Under the pieces are notes generated by a model, which was not told the origin of the DNA, searched no databases, and saw only the letters and a program-made list of their open reading frames with translations. 64,000 bases of DNA, taken from assembly GCF_014645235.1 (NCBI RefSeq), contig NZ_BMLM01000001.1, forward strand, positions 1,798,001 to 1,862,000, in the 5' to 3' direction. A program made the position numbers and the translations under genes. Every line of letters begins with the position of its first letter. Position 1 is the stretch's first letter. Below are positions 8,274 through 16,231 of the stretch, one piece after another. Source of the stretch: Agrococcus terreus (GTDB lineage: Bacteria > Actinomycetota > Actinomycetes > Actinomycetales > Microbacteriaceae).

Positions 8274-9665
8274 TCAGAACAGGGGGTATGCGAGGGTGAG
8301 TCCCCCGACGATCAGCATCACGACCGCGACGATCGTGCCGCGCCAGATGACCTTCTTGAAGTGCTCGCCGAGGCTGACGTTCGCAAGCCCGATGAGGAGC
8401 AGGAACGACGCCACGAGCGGGCTCGACTGGTGGAGCGCCTGGCCGACCAGCGACGCCCGCGCCATCTCGATCGTCGAGATGTCGAAGTGCGTGGCCGTCT
8501 CGGCCAGGATCGGCAGGATCCCGAAGTAGAAGGCGTCGTTGGTCATGATGAACGTGAACGGGATGCTCAGCAGTCCGACGATCACGGCCATGACGGGACC
8601 GAGGTCGGAAGGGATGACGGTGACGAGCCACTCGGCCATCGCCGACACCATGCCGGTGCCGTTCATCACGCCCGTGAGCACGGTCGCGGCGAAGATCATG
8701 CCCACGACGGAGATCACCGAGTCGGCGTGGGCCTTGATCTGCTCGGACTGCTCACGAACCTCCGGGAAGTTGATGACGAGCGCCACGGCGGCCGCGACCA
8801 TGAAGACCACAACGGGCTCGGTGAAGTCCGCGACCAGCACGGTCATCGTCGCGAGGGTCAGCACCAGGTTGACCCAGATGAGGCGCGGGCGCGCCTTGGG
8901 ACGCACGGCGAGCATGTTCTGCGTGTCGAGCGGCACGGAGAAGTCGTCGCGGATGGCGACGGAGGAGCCACCGGCCCGCGCTCCGCTCGCGGCGGCGCCC
9001 ACCGCCACCGGCTCGCGCTCAGCGAGCACGCGCCGGTCGTCGAGCGAGAGCGTGCCGATGCGCTTGCGCTCCGAGATGCCCATGAAGTAGGCGAAGACGC
9101 AGACGGTCAGCAGGCCGGCCACGATGGCGGGGATCATCGGCACGAAGATGTCGATCGGCGACAGCTGCAGCGAGGCGGCGGCGCGGGACGTCGATCCTCC
9201 CCATGGCACGGTGTTCAGCACGCCGTTGGACATCGCGGCCGTCACGGTCAGCACCACTGGGCTCATGCCGAGCTTCAGGTAGATCGGCAGCAGGGCCGAG
9301 GTCACGATGATGAACGTCGTCGAGCCATCGCCGTCGAGCGAGATGACGGATGTCAGCAGCGCGGTGCCGACGACGAGCTTGACCGGGTCGTGCCCGACGA
9401 AGCGGAGGATCAGACGGATGAGGGGGTCGAACAGACCCACGTCGATCATCGTGCCGAAGTAGATGATCGCGAAGAACAGGAGCCCAGCGGTCGGCGCGAG
9501 GTTGAGCACCGCTTCGACGATCATGTCGCCGATGCCGAGGCCCGCCCCCGCGAAGAGTCCGAAGATCAAGGGGACCAGGATCAGCGTCACGATCGGTGTC
9601 GCGCGCTTGGTCATCACGATCGTCATGAACACGGCGATCATGACGAAGCCGAGGACTACGAGCAT
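8274..9665 (-). CDS. CitMHS-family citrate/carboxylate-metal symporter
   Basis: 463 residues, about twelve membrane segments. Family features include the early FFAIIYFGTMIDVGLFDPLI, SLDGDGSTTFIIVTSALLPI, NTVPWGGSTSRAAAS and the late FIMTNDAFYFGILPILAE with QSSPLVASF. These match the Bacillus CitM/CitH group, which imports citrate with Mg or Ca. A hydrophilic loop of about 60 residues occurs in the middle (after YFMGISERKR). ATG start with GAGGAG five bases upstream. First gene of the minus-strand module A operon; its promoter faces the GntR gene at 9751 across an operator at 9709-9722. The true substrate may be another hydroxy di- or tricarboxylate. Confidence 0.9.
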   Translation of the reverse strand: MLVVLGFVMIAVFMTIVMTKRATPIVTLILVPLIFGLFAGAGLGIGDMIVEAVLNLAPTAGLLFFAIIYFGTMIDVGLFDPLIRLILRFVGHDPVKLVVGTALLTSVISLDGDGSTTFIIVTSALLPIYLKLGMSPVVLTVTAAMSNGVLNTVPWGGSTSRAAASLQLSPIDIFVPMIPAIVAGLLTVCVFAYFMGISERKRIGTLSLDDRRVLAEREPVAVGAAASGARAGGSSVAIRDDFSVPLDTQNMLAVRPKARPRLIWVNLVLTLATMTVLVADFTEPVVVFMVAAAVALVINFPEVREQSEQIKAHADSVISVVGMIFAATVLTGVMNGTGMVSAMAEWLVTVIPSDLGPVMAVIVGLLSIPFTFIMTNDAFYFGILPILAETATHFDISTIEMARASLVGQALHQSSPLVASFLLLIGLANVSLGEHFKKVIWRGTIVAVVMLIVGGLTLAYPLF

Positions 9666-9708
9666 CGTTGCTCCTCAAGAAGTAGGCGGGAGTGGTGCGC
9701 CGACGAAC

Positions 9709-9722
9709 ATACCTGTCGGTAT
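9709..9722. promoter_or_regulatory. GntR operator, copy 1 (ATACCTGTCGGTAT)
   Basis: An inverted repeat ATACC-N4-GGTAT sits between the divergent CitMHS and GntR genes and extends on the right into GGTATACC. The same 14-base pattern, with two transitions, recurs at 10787-10800 in the other divergent promoter of the module. A repeated, palindromic sequence beside the local GntR gene suggests autoregulation plus control of the symporter operon. Binding is inference. Confidence 0.65.
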
Positions 9723-9750
9723 ACCTGGATGTCAATGCTACCGTCGACCC

Positions 9751-10467
9751 ATGAGCCTGGACACCGCCGTCGCCACGCAGGGCAAGGCCGCTGCCGCGTA
9801 TGCGCAGCTCAAGCGCGAGATCGAGCACGGCATCCTCGCCCCGGGCGCGACACTGCCGGAGACCGATCTCGTCGCCCGCACAGGGGCGTCCCGCACCCCG
9901 GTGCGTGAAGCGATCCGGCGCCTCGCGGCGGAAGGCCTCATCGTGCTCGAGCCACGCCGAGCCCCGATGGTGTCGCGCGTCTCGATCGCTGGCGCTCGAG
10001 CGCTGTTCGAATTCCGCCGCCTCATCGAGCCGGCGGCCGCCGCTGCCGTCGCGAGGTCGCTGGTCACCGACCGAGCGGGTCGCGCCAGCGCGTTCCGAGG
10101 GCTTCGAGAGCGTCTCGCACAGCTGCACACCTCCCAGCTGTCGGCAGCGTTCGAGACGCAGTTCGGCGAGCTGACGTCCGAGTTCGACGACCTGCTCGTC
10201 GCGGCGACCCCGAACGAGCACCTGGCCCGCTCGATCCGCGAGCTGCGTCCGCACACCCGCCGCCTGCGTCTCATCGCGCATGCTGACACCGACCGCCTGC
10301 ACGACTCGCTCCGCGAGCACATCGAAATGTGCGACGCGCTCGTCGGAGGGGACGAGCAGCGCGCCGCCTCGGCCATCACGCTCCATCTCGTGCACGTGGA
10401 GCAGGCGATCTTCCACCGGCTGTGGGACTCAGAGCCCGGGTCGCTCAGCGCGGTCGAGCTCAGCTGA
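9751..10467 (+). CDS. GntR-family (FCD type) transcriptional regulator of module A
   Basis: 238 residues from the ATG at 9751; the frame is open further upstream, but that region is the CitMHS promoter. The N-terminal winged helix has YAQLKREIEHGILAPGATL and ARTGASRTPVREAIRRLAAE (GntR signature). The all-helical FCD effector domain follows, with EFRRLIEPAAAAAVAR and metal-ligand-like histidines in the second half (LHDSLREHIEMCDAL, ITLHLVHVEQAIF). FCD regulators usually sense organic acids, in keeping with the cargo. Its 3' end overlaps the convergent ABM gene by 39 bp. It probably binds the operators at 9709 and 10787. Confidence 0.88.
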   Translation: MSLDTAVATQGKAAAAYAQLKREIEHGILAPGATLPETDLVARTGASRTPVREAIRRLAAEGLIVLEPRRAPMVSRVSIAGARALFEFRRLIEPAAAAAVARSLVTDRAGRASAFRGLRERLAQLHTSQLSAAFETQFGELTSEFDDLLVAATPNEHLARSIRELRPHTRRLRLIAHADTDRLHDSLREHIEMCDALVGGDEQRAASAITLHLVHVEQAIFHRLWDSEPGSLSAVELS

Positions 10468-10770
10468 GGGCGACGGGAGCGCCCGCTCGGCCGTGGTGAC
10501 CACCTGCGAGCCCGGCACCACCGTCGCAGCGACAGCGGCCTTCCACTCGGCGTAGTGCGGAGCGCTGCGGTGCTCTTCGAAGAAGGCCCGCGCGTCTCGG
10601 TAGATCTCGTAGAACGCCCATCGACGACCCGACTCGTCGAGCCGAAGGACGTCGAAGAACCAGCACCCCGGCTCGTCGTCCAACGAGGCACGCTGGTTGC
10701 GTGCGATGGCGTCCAGGAACGCCGATTCCTGACCCTCGAGCACCTCGAGCTCGACCCAGACCGACAGCAT
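10429..10770 (-). CDS. ABM-domain protein (YgiN-like monooxygenase family)
   Basis: 113 residues forming one ABM domain: an N-terminal strand VWVELEVLEGQESAFLDAI, then EPGCWFFDVLRLDESGRRWAFYEIYRD and the helix AFFEEHRSAPHYAEW. This EPGC...F...YEIYRD...H..S.H...W pattern is the usual quinol-monooxygenase/YgiN-like signature. ATG start with a near-perfect Shine-Dalgarno AAGGAGGT. The gene runs tail-to-tail with the GntR gene and overlaps its end by 39 bp. It diverges from the Ldh2 gene across an operator at 10787-10800. Function is uncertain because the family includes monooxygenases, isomerases and lyase-like members. Confidence 0.85.
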   Translation of the reverse strand: MLSVWVELEVLEGQESAFLDAIARNQRASLDDEPGCWFFDVLRLDESGRRWAFYEIYRDARAFFEEHRSAPHYAEWKAAVAATVVPGSQVVTTAERALPSPSAELDRAERPGL

Positions 10771-10786
10771 GATGACCTCCTTAGGT

Positions 10787-10800
10787 ATACCTGTTAGTAT
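10787..10800. promoter_or_regulatory. GntR operator, copy 2 (ATACCTGTTAGTAT)
   Basis: It differs from the 9709-9722 copy at only two positions and is again joined to a GGTATACC palindrome, here on the left side (10785-10792). It lies between the ABM gene (minus) and the Ldh2 gene (plus), so one bound regulator could control both. Binding by the 9751 regulator is inferred. Confidence 0.65.
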
Positions 10801-10836
10801 ATCGATGACGCGTCGGCGTCAGATTGCGAGGACGAC

Positions 10837-11901
10837 ATGGGAGTCGATACGTCGATCGCCACGGAGCTGATCGAGCTCCGCGGGCTGCTGCAGGGCGCGA
10901 CGGACATCGCGGAGCGCGCGGGCATGCCGCGACGCGACGCGCAGCTCCTCGCCGACACGCTGCTCCAGGCGGAGCTGTGGGGCCACCGTTCGCACGGCCT
11001 CCTCCGCCTCCCCTGGTACATCGCCCGCATCGAGTCCGGGGCGATGCAGGCACGCACCGAGCCCGAGACGCTCCTCGACACCGGCCCCCTCATGCTGATG
11101 GACGGCAAACGGGGCGTCGGCCAGGTGCTGGCGCAGCAGGCGACCCAGCAGGCCGTCCACCGCGCGAAGAGCTTCGGGGTCGGCGTGGTCGGCGTCCGCG
11201 ACTCGAACCACTTCGGCACGGCGATGTACTTCACCCGCCAGGCCGCCGCCGAGGGCTGCGTGTCGATCCTCACCACCAACGCCTCGCCGGCGATGGCGCC
11301 GTGGGGTGGTCGCACGAAGGGCATCGGCACCAACCCGTGGTCGATCGCGGCCCCCTACGGCGACCGCGTCGTCGTGCTCGACATCGCGAACACGGCGGTC
11401 GCCCGAGGCAAGATCTACCTCGCGCGCGAGCGCGGCGAGCAGATCCCCGACGGCTGGGCGATGACGGCCGACGGTGCCGCGACGACCGACCCGAGCGCCG
11501 CGATCGACGGCGTGATCCTGCCGATGGCGGGGCACAAGGGCTACGCCATCTCGTTCATGATGGACGTGCTGTCTGGAGCGCTCACGGGCAGCCACGTCGG
11601 CAACCGCGTCGGTGGCCCCTACGAGGCGGGCCGCGTCTCGGGGGCGGGGCACCTCGTGATCGCGATCGACGCGGCGACGATGGACGTCGACGGCACCTAT
11701 GCCGGTCTGATCGAGGAGCTCGTCGCGCAGGTCCACGGCACTCCCCTGGCGGTCGGCTCCGACGAGGTCGTCTACCCGGGCGAGCTGGAGGACCGCGCCG
11801 AGGCGGCGGCGCGCGCCGCCGGCGGCATCGCGCTGCCGGACAAGACCATCAAGGACCTGCACGACCTCGCCGCGAGCTACGGCGTCTCGCTCGGGTTCTG
11901 A
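10837..11901 (+). CDS. Ldh2/MDH-type NAD(P)-dependent 2-hydroxyacid dehydrogenase, copy 1
   Basis: 354 residues, the usual length of the malate/L-lactate/ureidoglycolate dehydrogenase family (non-Rossmann, YlbC/ComC/DpkA fold). Signatures are AELWGHRSHGLLRLPWY (catalytic His region), VGVRDSNHFGTAMYF, TTNASPAMAPWGG, and ILPMAGHKGYAISFMMDVLSGALTG. ATG start with GAGGA four bases upstream. It is a close paralogue of the 13034-14119 gene. Substrates in the family include malate, lactate, sulfolactate and cyclic imines, so the module-A substrate is open; oxidation of a hydroxy carboxylate fits the carboxylate transporters. Confidence 0.9.
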   Translation: MGVDTSIATELIELRGLLQGATDIAERAGMPRRDAQLLADTLLQAELWGHRSHGLLRLPWYIARIESGAMQARTEPETLLDTGPLMLMDGKRGVGQVLAQQATQQAVHRAKSFGVGVVGVRDSNHFGTAMYFTRQAAAEGCVSILTTNASPAMAPWGGRTKGIGTNPWSIAAPYGDRVVVLDIANTAVARGKIYLARERGEQIPDGWAMTADGAATTDPSAAIDGVILPMAGHKGYAISFMMDVLSGALTGSHVGNRVGGPYEAGRVSGAGHLVIAIDAATMDVDGTYAGLIEELVAQVHGTPLAVGSDEVVYPGELEDRAEAAARAAGGIALPDKTIKDLHDLAASYGVSLGF

Positions 11902-11913
11902 CCCGACCGCCCC

Positions 11914-11944
11914 GATGCCCCCGGCCACCCAGGGCGGGGGCATC
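11914..11944. terminator. Bidirectional hairpin between convergent genes
   Basis: GATGCCCCC (11914-11922) pairs with GGGGGCATC (11936-11944) across a 13-nt loop. It lies just after the stop of the plus-strand Ldh2 gene and touches the stop of the minus-strand dehydrogenase, so it can end both transcripts and separates module A from module B. Confidence 0.65.
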
Positions 11945-13037
11945 AGGCTTCGCCGCCACGCGACGGAGGCGGCCCCTCGAGGCGTGCCAGGACCGCGTCG
12001 GTGAACGCGTCCGTGCCGAGGGCCCCTCCGATGTCGCCGGTGCGGGTCGACGGATCGGCGATCGCCGCGTCGATGGCGGTCTCGATGGCGCGCGCAGCCT
12101 CGGTCAGGTCTGGCCGCTCACCGCGCCGGCCGAGCCACTCGAGGAGCATCGCCGCCGAGAGGATCAACGACGTCGGATTGGCGATGCCTCGCCCAGCGAT
12201 GTCCGGCGCGGACCCATGCTGGGCCTGCGCCGCAGCGATGCCGTCGCCCGTGTTGAGCGACCCGCCGAGGCCGAGGCTCCCGGAGAGCTCCGAAGCCTCG
12301 TCCGAGAGGATGTCGCCGAACATGTTGGTCGTCACGATCACGTCGAAGTCGTCGGGCCGCTTCACGAGGGCAGCGGCGGCAGCGTCGACGATGAGCTCGC
12401 TCAGCCGCACGTCCGGATACTCCTCCGCGACCTTCCGGACCTCACGGAGGAACAGCCCGTCCGAGAGCTTCACCACGTTCGCCTTGTGCACCGCGGTGAC
12501 ATGCTGACGGCGGTCACGGGCGAGCTCGAACGCCGCTCGGGCGACGCGGTTCGAGGCGGCAGCGGTGATCTTCCGAATGCTGAAGGCGCTGTCCGCGTCC
12601 GGCATGAACTCGCCTGAGCCGGCATGCATGTTGCGGTCGGAGTAGAAGCCCTCGGTGTTCTCGCGCACGATGACGAGATCCATCGGTCGCCGGAGGATCG
12701 ACAGCTCCCCCCGAGACCGGCACGGTCGGATGTTCGCGTACAGGCCGAACCTGGTGCGCAGCTCCCCTGACGGGTTGATGCCGCCCTCGGCTCGCGGCGG
12801 GTATTCGTAGTGCGAGACCGGGCCGAGCAGCACCCCGTCGACCGCCAGCACGCGCTCGAGCACCGCATCGGGCAGGGTCGTGCCCTGCGCCGCGAGGCTC
12901 GCGAGACCGATGTCGGCGTGCTCGAACGAGAGACCGAGATCGAAGGCCCGGTCGACGTGATCGAGGACTCGAAGCGTGGCATCGGTGATCTCGGGCCCGA
13001 TGCCGTCGCCCGGCAGCACGAGGATGGTCGTGGTCAT
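11943..13037 (-). CDS. Isocitrate/isopropylmalate-type decarboxylating dehydrogenase
   Basis: 364 residues from the ATG at 13037. It has the N-terminal LVLPGDGIGPEI motif, the substrate-loop region RENTEGFYSDRN (IDH-like, unlike the LeuB version), the catalytic HKANVVKLSDGLF Lys, VTTNMFGDILSDEASELSGSLG with the metal-binding Asp residues, and ADIAGRGIANPTSLILSAAMLLEWLG. Family members oxidise and decarboxylate isocitrate, isopropylmalate, homoisocitrate, D-malate or tartrate. Placement with TctABC argues for a catabolic 2-hydroxy di- or tricarboxylate and not leucine synthesis. It is last in the module B operon, and its ATG overlaps the preceding stop (ATGA). Confidence 0.88.
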   Translation of the reverse strand: MTTTILVLPGDGIGPEITDATLRVLDHVDRAFDLGLSFEHADIGLASLAAQGTTLPDAVLERVLAVDGVLLGPVSHYEYPPRAEGGINPSGELRTRFGLYANIRPCRSRGELSILRRPMDLVIVRENTEGFYSDRNMHAGSGEFMPDADSAFSIRKITAAASNRVARAAFELARDRRQHVTAVHKANVVKLSDGLFLREVRKVAEEYPDVRLSELIVDAAAAALVKRPDDFDVIVTTNMFGDILSDEASELSGSLGLGGSLNTGDGIAAAQAQHGSAPDIAGRGIANPTSLILSAAMLLEWLGRRGERPDLTEAARAIETAIDAAIADPSTRTGDIGGALGTDAFTDAVLARLEGPPPSRGGEA

Positions 13038-14119
13038 GGTGTGGCTCCTGACACGGATGCGACGATGCTCCAGCCGGCAGGCAGCGCGACACCGAGGTCG
13101 TCCGCCAGCGTGCCGAGCTCCGCGATGGTCTGCTCGGGCAGCTCCACGCCGCCCGCGGCACGAGCGGCCGCTTCGGCGAGGTCCTCGAGCTCCCCGGGGT
13201 GGTGGATCCTGTCGTGGCCGACTGCGAGGGGCGTCTCCCTGACCTCGCGCACCATGGCGTCGACGCGCGAGTCGTAGTCCTCGACCGGACCCAGCGCCGC
13301 GACGTCGATCGCGATCATCAGGTGGCCGGCGCCGCTGCTGCCGTCGGGCATATACGGGCCGATGACGCCCGTGCCGACGGCGCTCCCCGTCAGGGCGCCC
13401 GAGAGCAGGTCCATCATGAAGCTGATCGCGTAGCCCTTGTGGCCGGCCATCGGCATGATGGTGCCTGCGATCCCGGCGACCGCATCGGTCGTCGGCGCAC
13501 CTTCGCTGTCGAGCGCCCAGTGCGACGGGATCGGCTCGCCACGCTGCTTCGCGAGGTACAGCTTGCCTCGCGCGACCGCCGTGTTGGCGATGTCGAGGGC
13601 GACCACCGAGTCGCGCCAGGGGCCGGCGATGGACCAGGGATTCGTCCCGACCCGCTTCTCCTTGCCGCCCCATGGCGCCATGGCGGGAGACGCATTGGTG
13701 GTGAGGAGCGCGACGCAGCCCTCGCGTGCCGCACGGCGCGTGAAGTACATCGCGGTGCCGAAGTGGTTGGAGTTGCGCACGCCGACCGCTCCGATCCCGT
13801 GCACGCGCGCACGTTCGACCGCGAGGTCGCGAGCGCGCTCGGCCATCACCTGCCCGAGACCGTCCTGCCCGTCGAGCAGCACGAGCGCGCCCGTGTCGAT
13901 GAGGACCTCGCCGGCGGCGGTCGCCTTGGTCGCACCGCTCCTCAGGCGTGCGACGTACCACGGCAGACGCAGCAGCCCGTGCGAGTGGTGCCCCCACAGC
14001 TCAGCCTGGACGAGGCTGTCGGCGACGAGCGTCGCCGAGGCCCCAGGGACGCCGACCGCCCGAAGGATGTCGGAGGCGAGCCGGAGCAGCGCATCCGGCT
14101 CGAAGCGGCGCGCGCTCAC
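13034..14119 (-). CDS. Ldh2/MDH-type NAD(P)-dependent 2-hydroxyacid dehydrogenase, copy 2
   Basis: 361 residues from the GTG at 14119. That start overlaps the tctA stop by 4 bp (GTGA); the upstream open frame lies within tctA and is ignored. It carries the same landmarks as the 10837 gene: AELWGHHSHGLLRLPWY, VGVRNSNHFGTAMYF, TTNASPAMAPWGG and MAGHKGYAISFMMDLLSGAL. The two copies are clearly paralogous over their full length. It is translationally coupled to the IDH-like gene, which suggests successive oxidations of one substrate or its stereoisomers. The exact substrate is unknown. Confidence 0.9.
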   Translation of the reverse strand: MSARRFEPDALLRLASDILRAVGVPGASATLVADSLVQAELWGHHSHGLLRLPWYVARLRSGATKATAAGEVLIDTGALVLLDGQDGLGQVMAERARDLAVERARVHGIGAVGVRNSNHFGTAMYFTRRAAREGCVALLTTNASPAMAPWGGKEKRVGTNPWSIAGPWRDSVVALDIANTAVARGKLYLAKQRGEPIPSHWALDSEGAPTTDAVAGIAGTIMPMAGHKGYAISFMMDLLSGALTGSAVGTGVIGPYMPDGSSGAGHLMIAIDVAALGPVEDYDSRVDAMVREVRETPLAVGHDRIHHPGELEDLAEAAARAAGGVELPEQTIAELGTLADDLGVALPAGWSIVASVSGATP

Positions 14120-15729
14120 CGCTCGCGCCGCTCGTCGGCGCGGTCGTCCCGGTCGGCCTGGTCGCGCTCGTCGTCGTGAACCGCAGGGATCATCGCGGTC
14201 GCGAACCCGCGATCGATGTCGTCGGCGCCCACAGCCTCGGCCGTGCGCCGCTCCCATCGCTTGAGGAAGCGAGGGACGATCGCGACGAGGATGACGAGCA
14301 CGTAGCAGACGATCGAGAAGGGAGATGCGACGAGCGCCGACGCGTCGCCGTCCGAGATCGCGAGCGCGCGGCGGAGCTGCTGCTCCGCGATGGGACCGAG
14401 GATCACCCCGATGATGAGGGGCGCGATCGGGAAGCCGTACTGGCGCATGAAGTACCCGAGGATGCCGATGACGAGGAGCGTGAACACGTCGAAGATCGAG
14501 CCGCTCACGGCGTAAGCGCCGAGCAGTGCGAACGTGACGATGCTCGCGTACAGGTACGGCGTCGGGATCTTCAGCACCTTGGCCCAGACCCCGGCGAGCG
14601 GCAGGTTGAGCACGAGCAGCATGAAGTTGCCGATGAGGAGCGCTGCGATGAGCCCCCAGACGAGGTCCGGCTCAGTGCTGAGCAGGCGCGGTCCCGGCTG
14701 GATGCCGTACTGCTGGAAGGCGATGAGGATGACGCCGGCGGTCGCCGACGTGGGAACGCCGAGCGCGAGCAGCGGCATCAGTGCACCGGCGGCGTTCGCG
14801 TTGTTGGCCGCCTCCGGCCCGGCGACGCCCTCGATCGCGCCCTTGCCGAACTCGTCCTTCCGCTTCGACAGCCGGCGTTCGGCCGCATAGGACAGGAAGG
14901 TCGGCACCTCCGAGCCCCCGACCGGCACGGCGCCGAGGGGCCAGCCGATCGCGGTCCCGCGCAGCCACGCAGGCCACGAGCGTCGCCAGTCGTCGCGAGT
15001 CATCCAGAACTGCCCCTTGGGGAGGTCCATGACCTGGAGCTTGCCCTTGCGCATGCGGGCGGCGAGGTAGATCGCCTCACCCATGGCGAAGAGGGCGACG
15101 ATGACCACGACGCTGTCGATGCCGTCGAGCAGGCGGGGCACGCCGAAGGTGTACCGCGCGACTCCGCTCTGCGAATCGAACCCGATGAGCCCGATGACGA
15201 GGCCCACCGCGACGGCGGCGAAGCCACGTGCCGCGGAAGCGCCGAGCAGCGCACCGACGGTCATGAAAGCGACGACGATGAGTGCCAGGTAGTCAGCGGG
15301 GCCGAGCAGGATCGCCACGCGGACGACATAGGGCGCGACGAAGGCGAGCAGGACGGTGGCGATCGTGCCGGCGATGAAGGAGCCGATGGCTGCGGTCGCG
15401 AGCGCTGACGCCGCTCGACCGGAGCGTGCCATCTTGTTGCCGTCGATCGCGGTCATCATCGAGCCGGACTCGCCGGGCGTGTTGAGCAGGATCGACGTGG
15501 TCGACCCGCCGTACATCGCGCCGTAGTAGATGCCGGCGAAGAGGATGAGGGCCGCTTCCGGAGCGACCGTGTAGGTGAGCGGCAGCAGGAGCGCGATGGT
15601 GAGCGCGGGTCCGATGCCGGGCAGCACTCCGACGAAGGTGCCGGCGACGACGCCGACGAACGCCCAGAGCAGGTTGATGGGGGTCAGCGCGAGGGCGAAG
15701 CCGTCGATGAGCCCCTGGATGCCTTCCAT
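14116..15729 (-). CDS. tctA: Tripartite tricarboxylate transporter, large permease TctA
   Basis: 537 residues, about eleven to twelve membrane segments, matching the usual 500-residue TctA. Hallmarks are [20 protein letters not shown] and the repeated [21 protein letters not shown] near residue 75-95, plus the second-half counterpart [36 protein letters not shown]. The C-terminal tail is unusually charged, rich in Asp/Arg and probably cytoplasmic. It forms the transport channel with TctB, fed by the binding protein TctC. The gene starts 10 bp after tctB, and its stop overlaps the next start. Confidence 0.93.
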   Translation of the reverse strand: MEGIQGLIDGFALALTPINLLWAFVGVVAGTFVGVLPGIGPALTIALLLPLTYTVAPEAALILFAGIYYGAMYGGSTTSILLNTPGESGSMMTAIDGNKMARSGRAASALATAAIGSFIAGTIATVLLAFVAPYVVRVAILLGPADYLALIVVAFMTVGALLGASAARGFAAVAVGLVIGLIGFDSQSGVARYTFGVPRLLDGIDSVVVIVALFAMGEAIYLAARMRKGKLQVMDLPKGQFWMTRDDWRRSWPAWLRGTAIGWPLGAVPVGGSEVPTFLSYAAERRLSKRKDEFGKGAIEGVAGPEAANNANAAGALMPLLALGVPTSATAGVILIAFQQYGIQPGPRLLSTEPDLVWGLIAALLIGNFMLLVLNLPLAGVWAKVLKIPTPYLYASIVTFALLGAYAVSGSIFDVFTLLVIGILGYFMRQYGFPIAPLIIGVILGPIAEQQLRRALAISDGDASALVASPFSIVCYVLVILVAIVPRFLKRWERRTAEAVGADDIDRGFATAMIPAVHDDERDQADRDDRADERRER

Positions 15730-15739
15730 GGCGTCCCTT

Positions 15740-16231
15740 TCAGAGGATCCCCGCGAAGACGCCCTCGGGCAGGTAGATGCCCAGCGTCTTGGCGAAGAAG
15801 AGGTAGACGAGCACCGGCAGCACGATCGAGACGAGCGCCATCGCCCACCACCGTCGTGCGCCGAACGCGAGGAGGAGGCCGAAGAACGCGAGCGGCGCCG
15901 CGATCAGGTAGCCGAGGGGGTCGAGCAGGACCGCGAATCCGATCACGGACGCCAGGAGGATCGCGACCCGCACGGCGTTGAAGCGCTGCGTCGGGTCGGT
16001 CAGCTCCGACTCCTCCGGCGCGACGGAGTGACCTCGGAACAGCTCGATGATCGTCCATCCCGCGGCCAGGATCAGGAGGCCGCCGGCGAAGTGGGGCATG
16101 AACCGAGGCCCGACGTTGCTCGACGCGAGCGGAATCGGGATGAGGGCGGCCTCGATGACGACGAAGATGCCGAGGGCGAGGAGGAGCCCGCTGAACGCGA
16201 GCTCCCCCTTGCTGTGCGCGGTCAGCTTCAC
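15740..16231 (-). CDS. tctB: Tripartite tricarboxylate transporter, small permease TctB
   Basis: 163 residues from the GTG at 16231, which overlaps the tctC stop by 4 bp. There are four predicted membrane segments: LAFSGLLLALGIFVVIEAAL, GGLLILAAGWTIIEL, VAILLASVIGFAVLL plus LIAAPLAFFGLLLAF, and MALVSIVLPVLVYLFFAKTL. The sequence FMPHFAGGLL near the first loop (GPRFMP) is typical of TctB. It is weakly conserved in sequence, but position between tctC and tctA and topology make the call secure. Confidence 0.9.
   Translation of the reverse strand: MKLTAHSKGELAFSGLLLALGIFVVIEAALIPIPLASSNVGPRFMPHFAGGLLILAAGWTIIELFRGHSVAPEESELTDPTQRFNAVRVAILLASVIGFAVLLDPLGYLIAAPLAFFGLLLAFGARRWWAMALVSIVLPVLVYLFFAKTLGIYLPEGVFAGIL

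Noticed and set aside
7992-9908. Long plus-strand frame across the ALDH/CitMHS boundary, very rich in Asp, His, Arg and Glu
   Set aside because: Composition is that of an antisense frame of membrane-protein codons; it runs against a well-supported operon and has no ribosome site.
11943-13037. Assignment as LeuB (leucine biosynthesis)
   Set aside because: The substrate loop RENTEGFY is IDH-like, and the gene is tied to TctABC and Ldh2, not leuACD.
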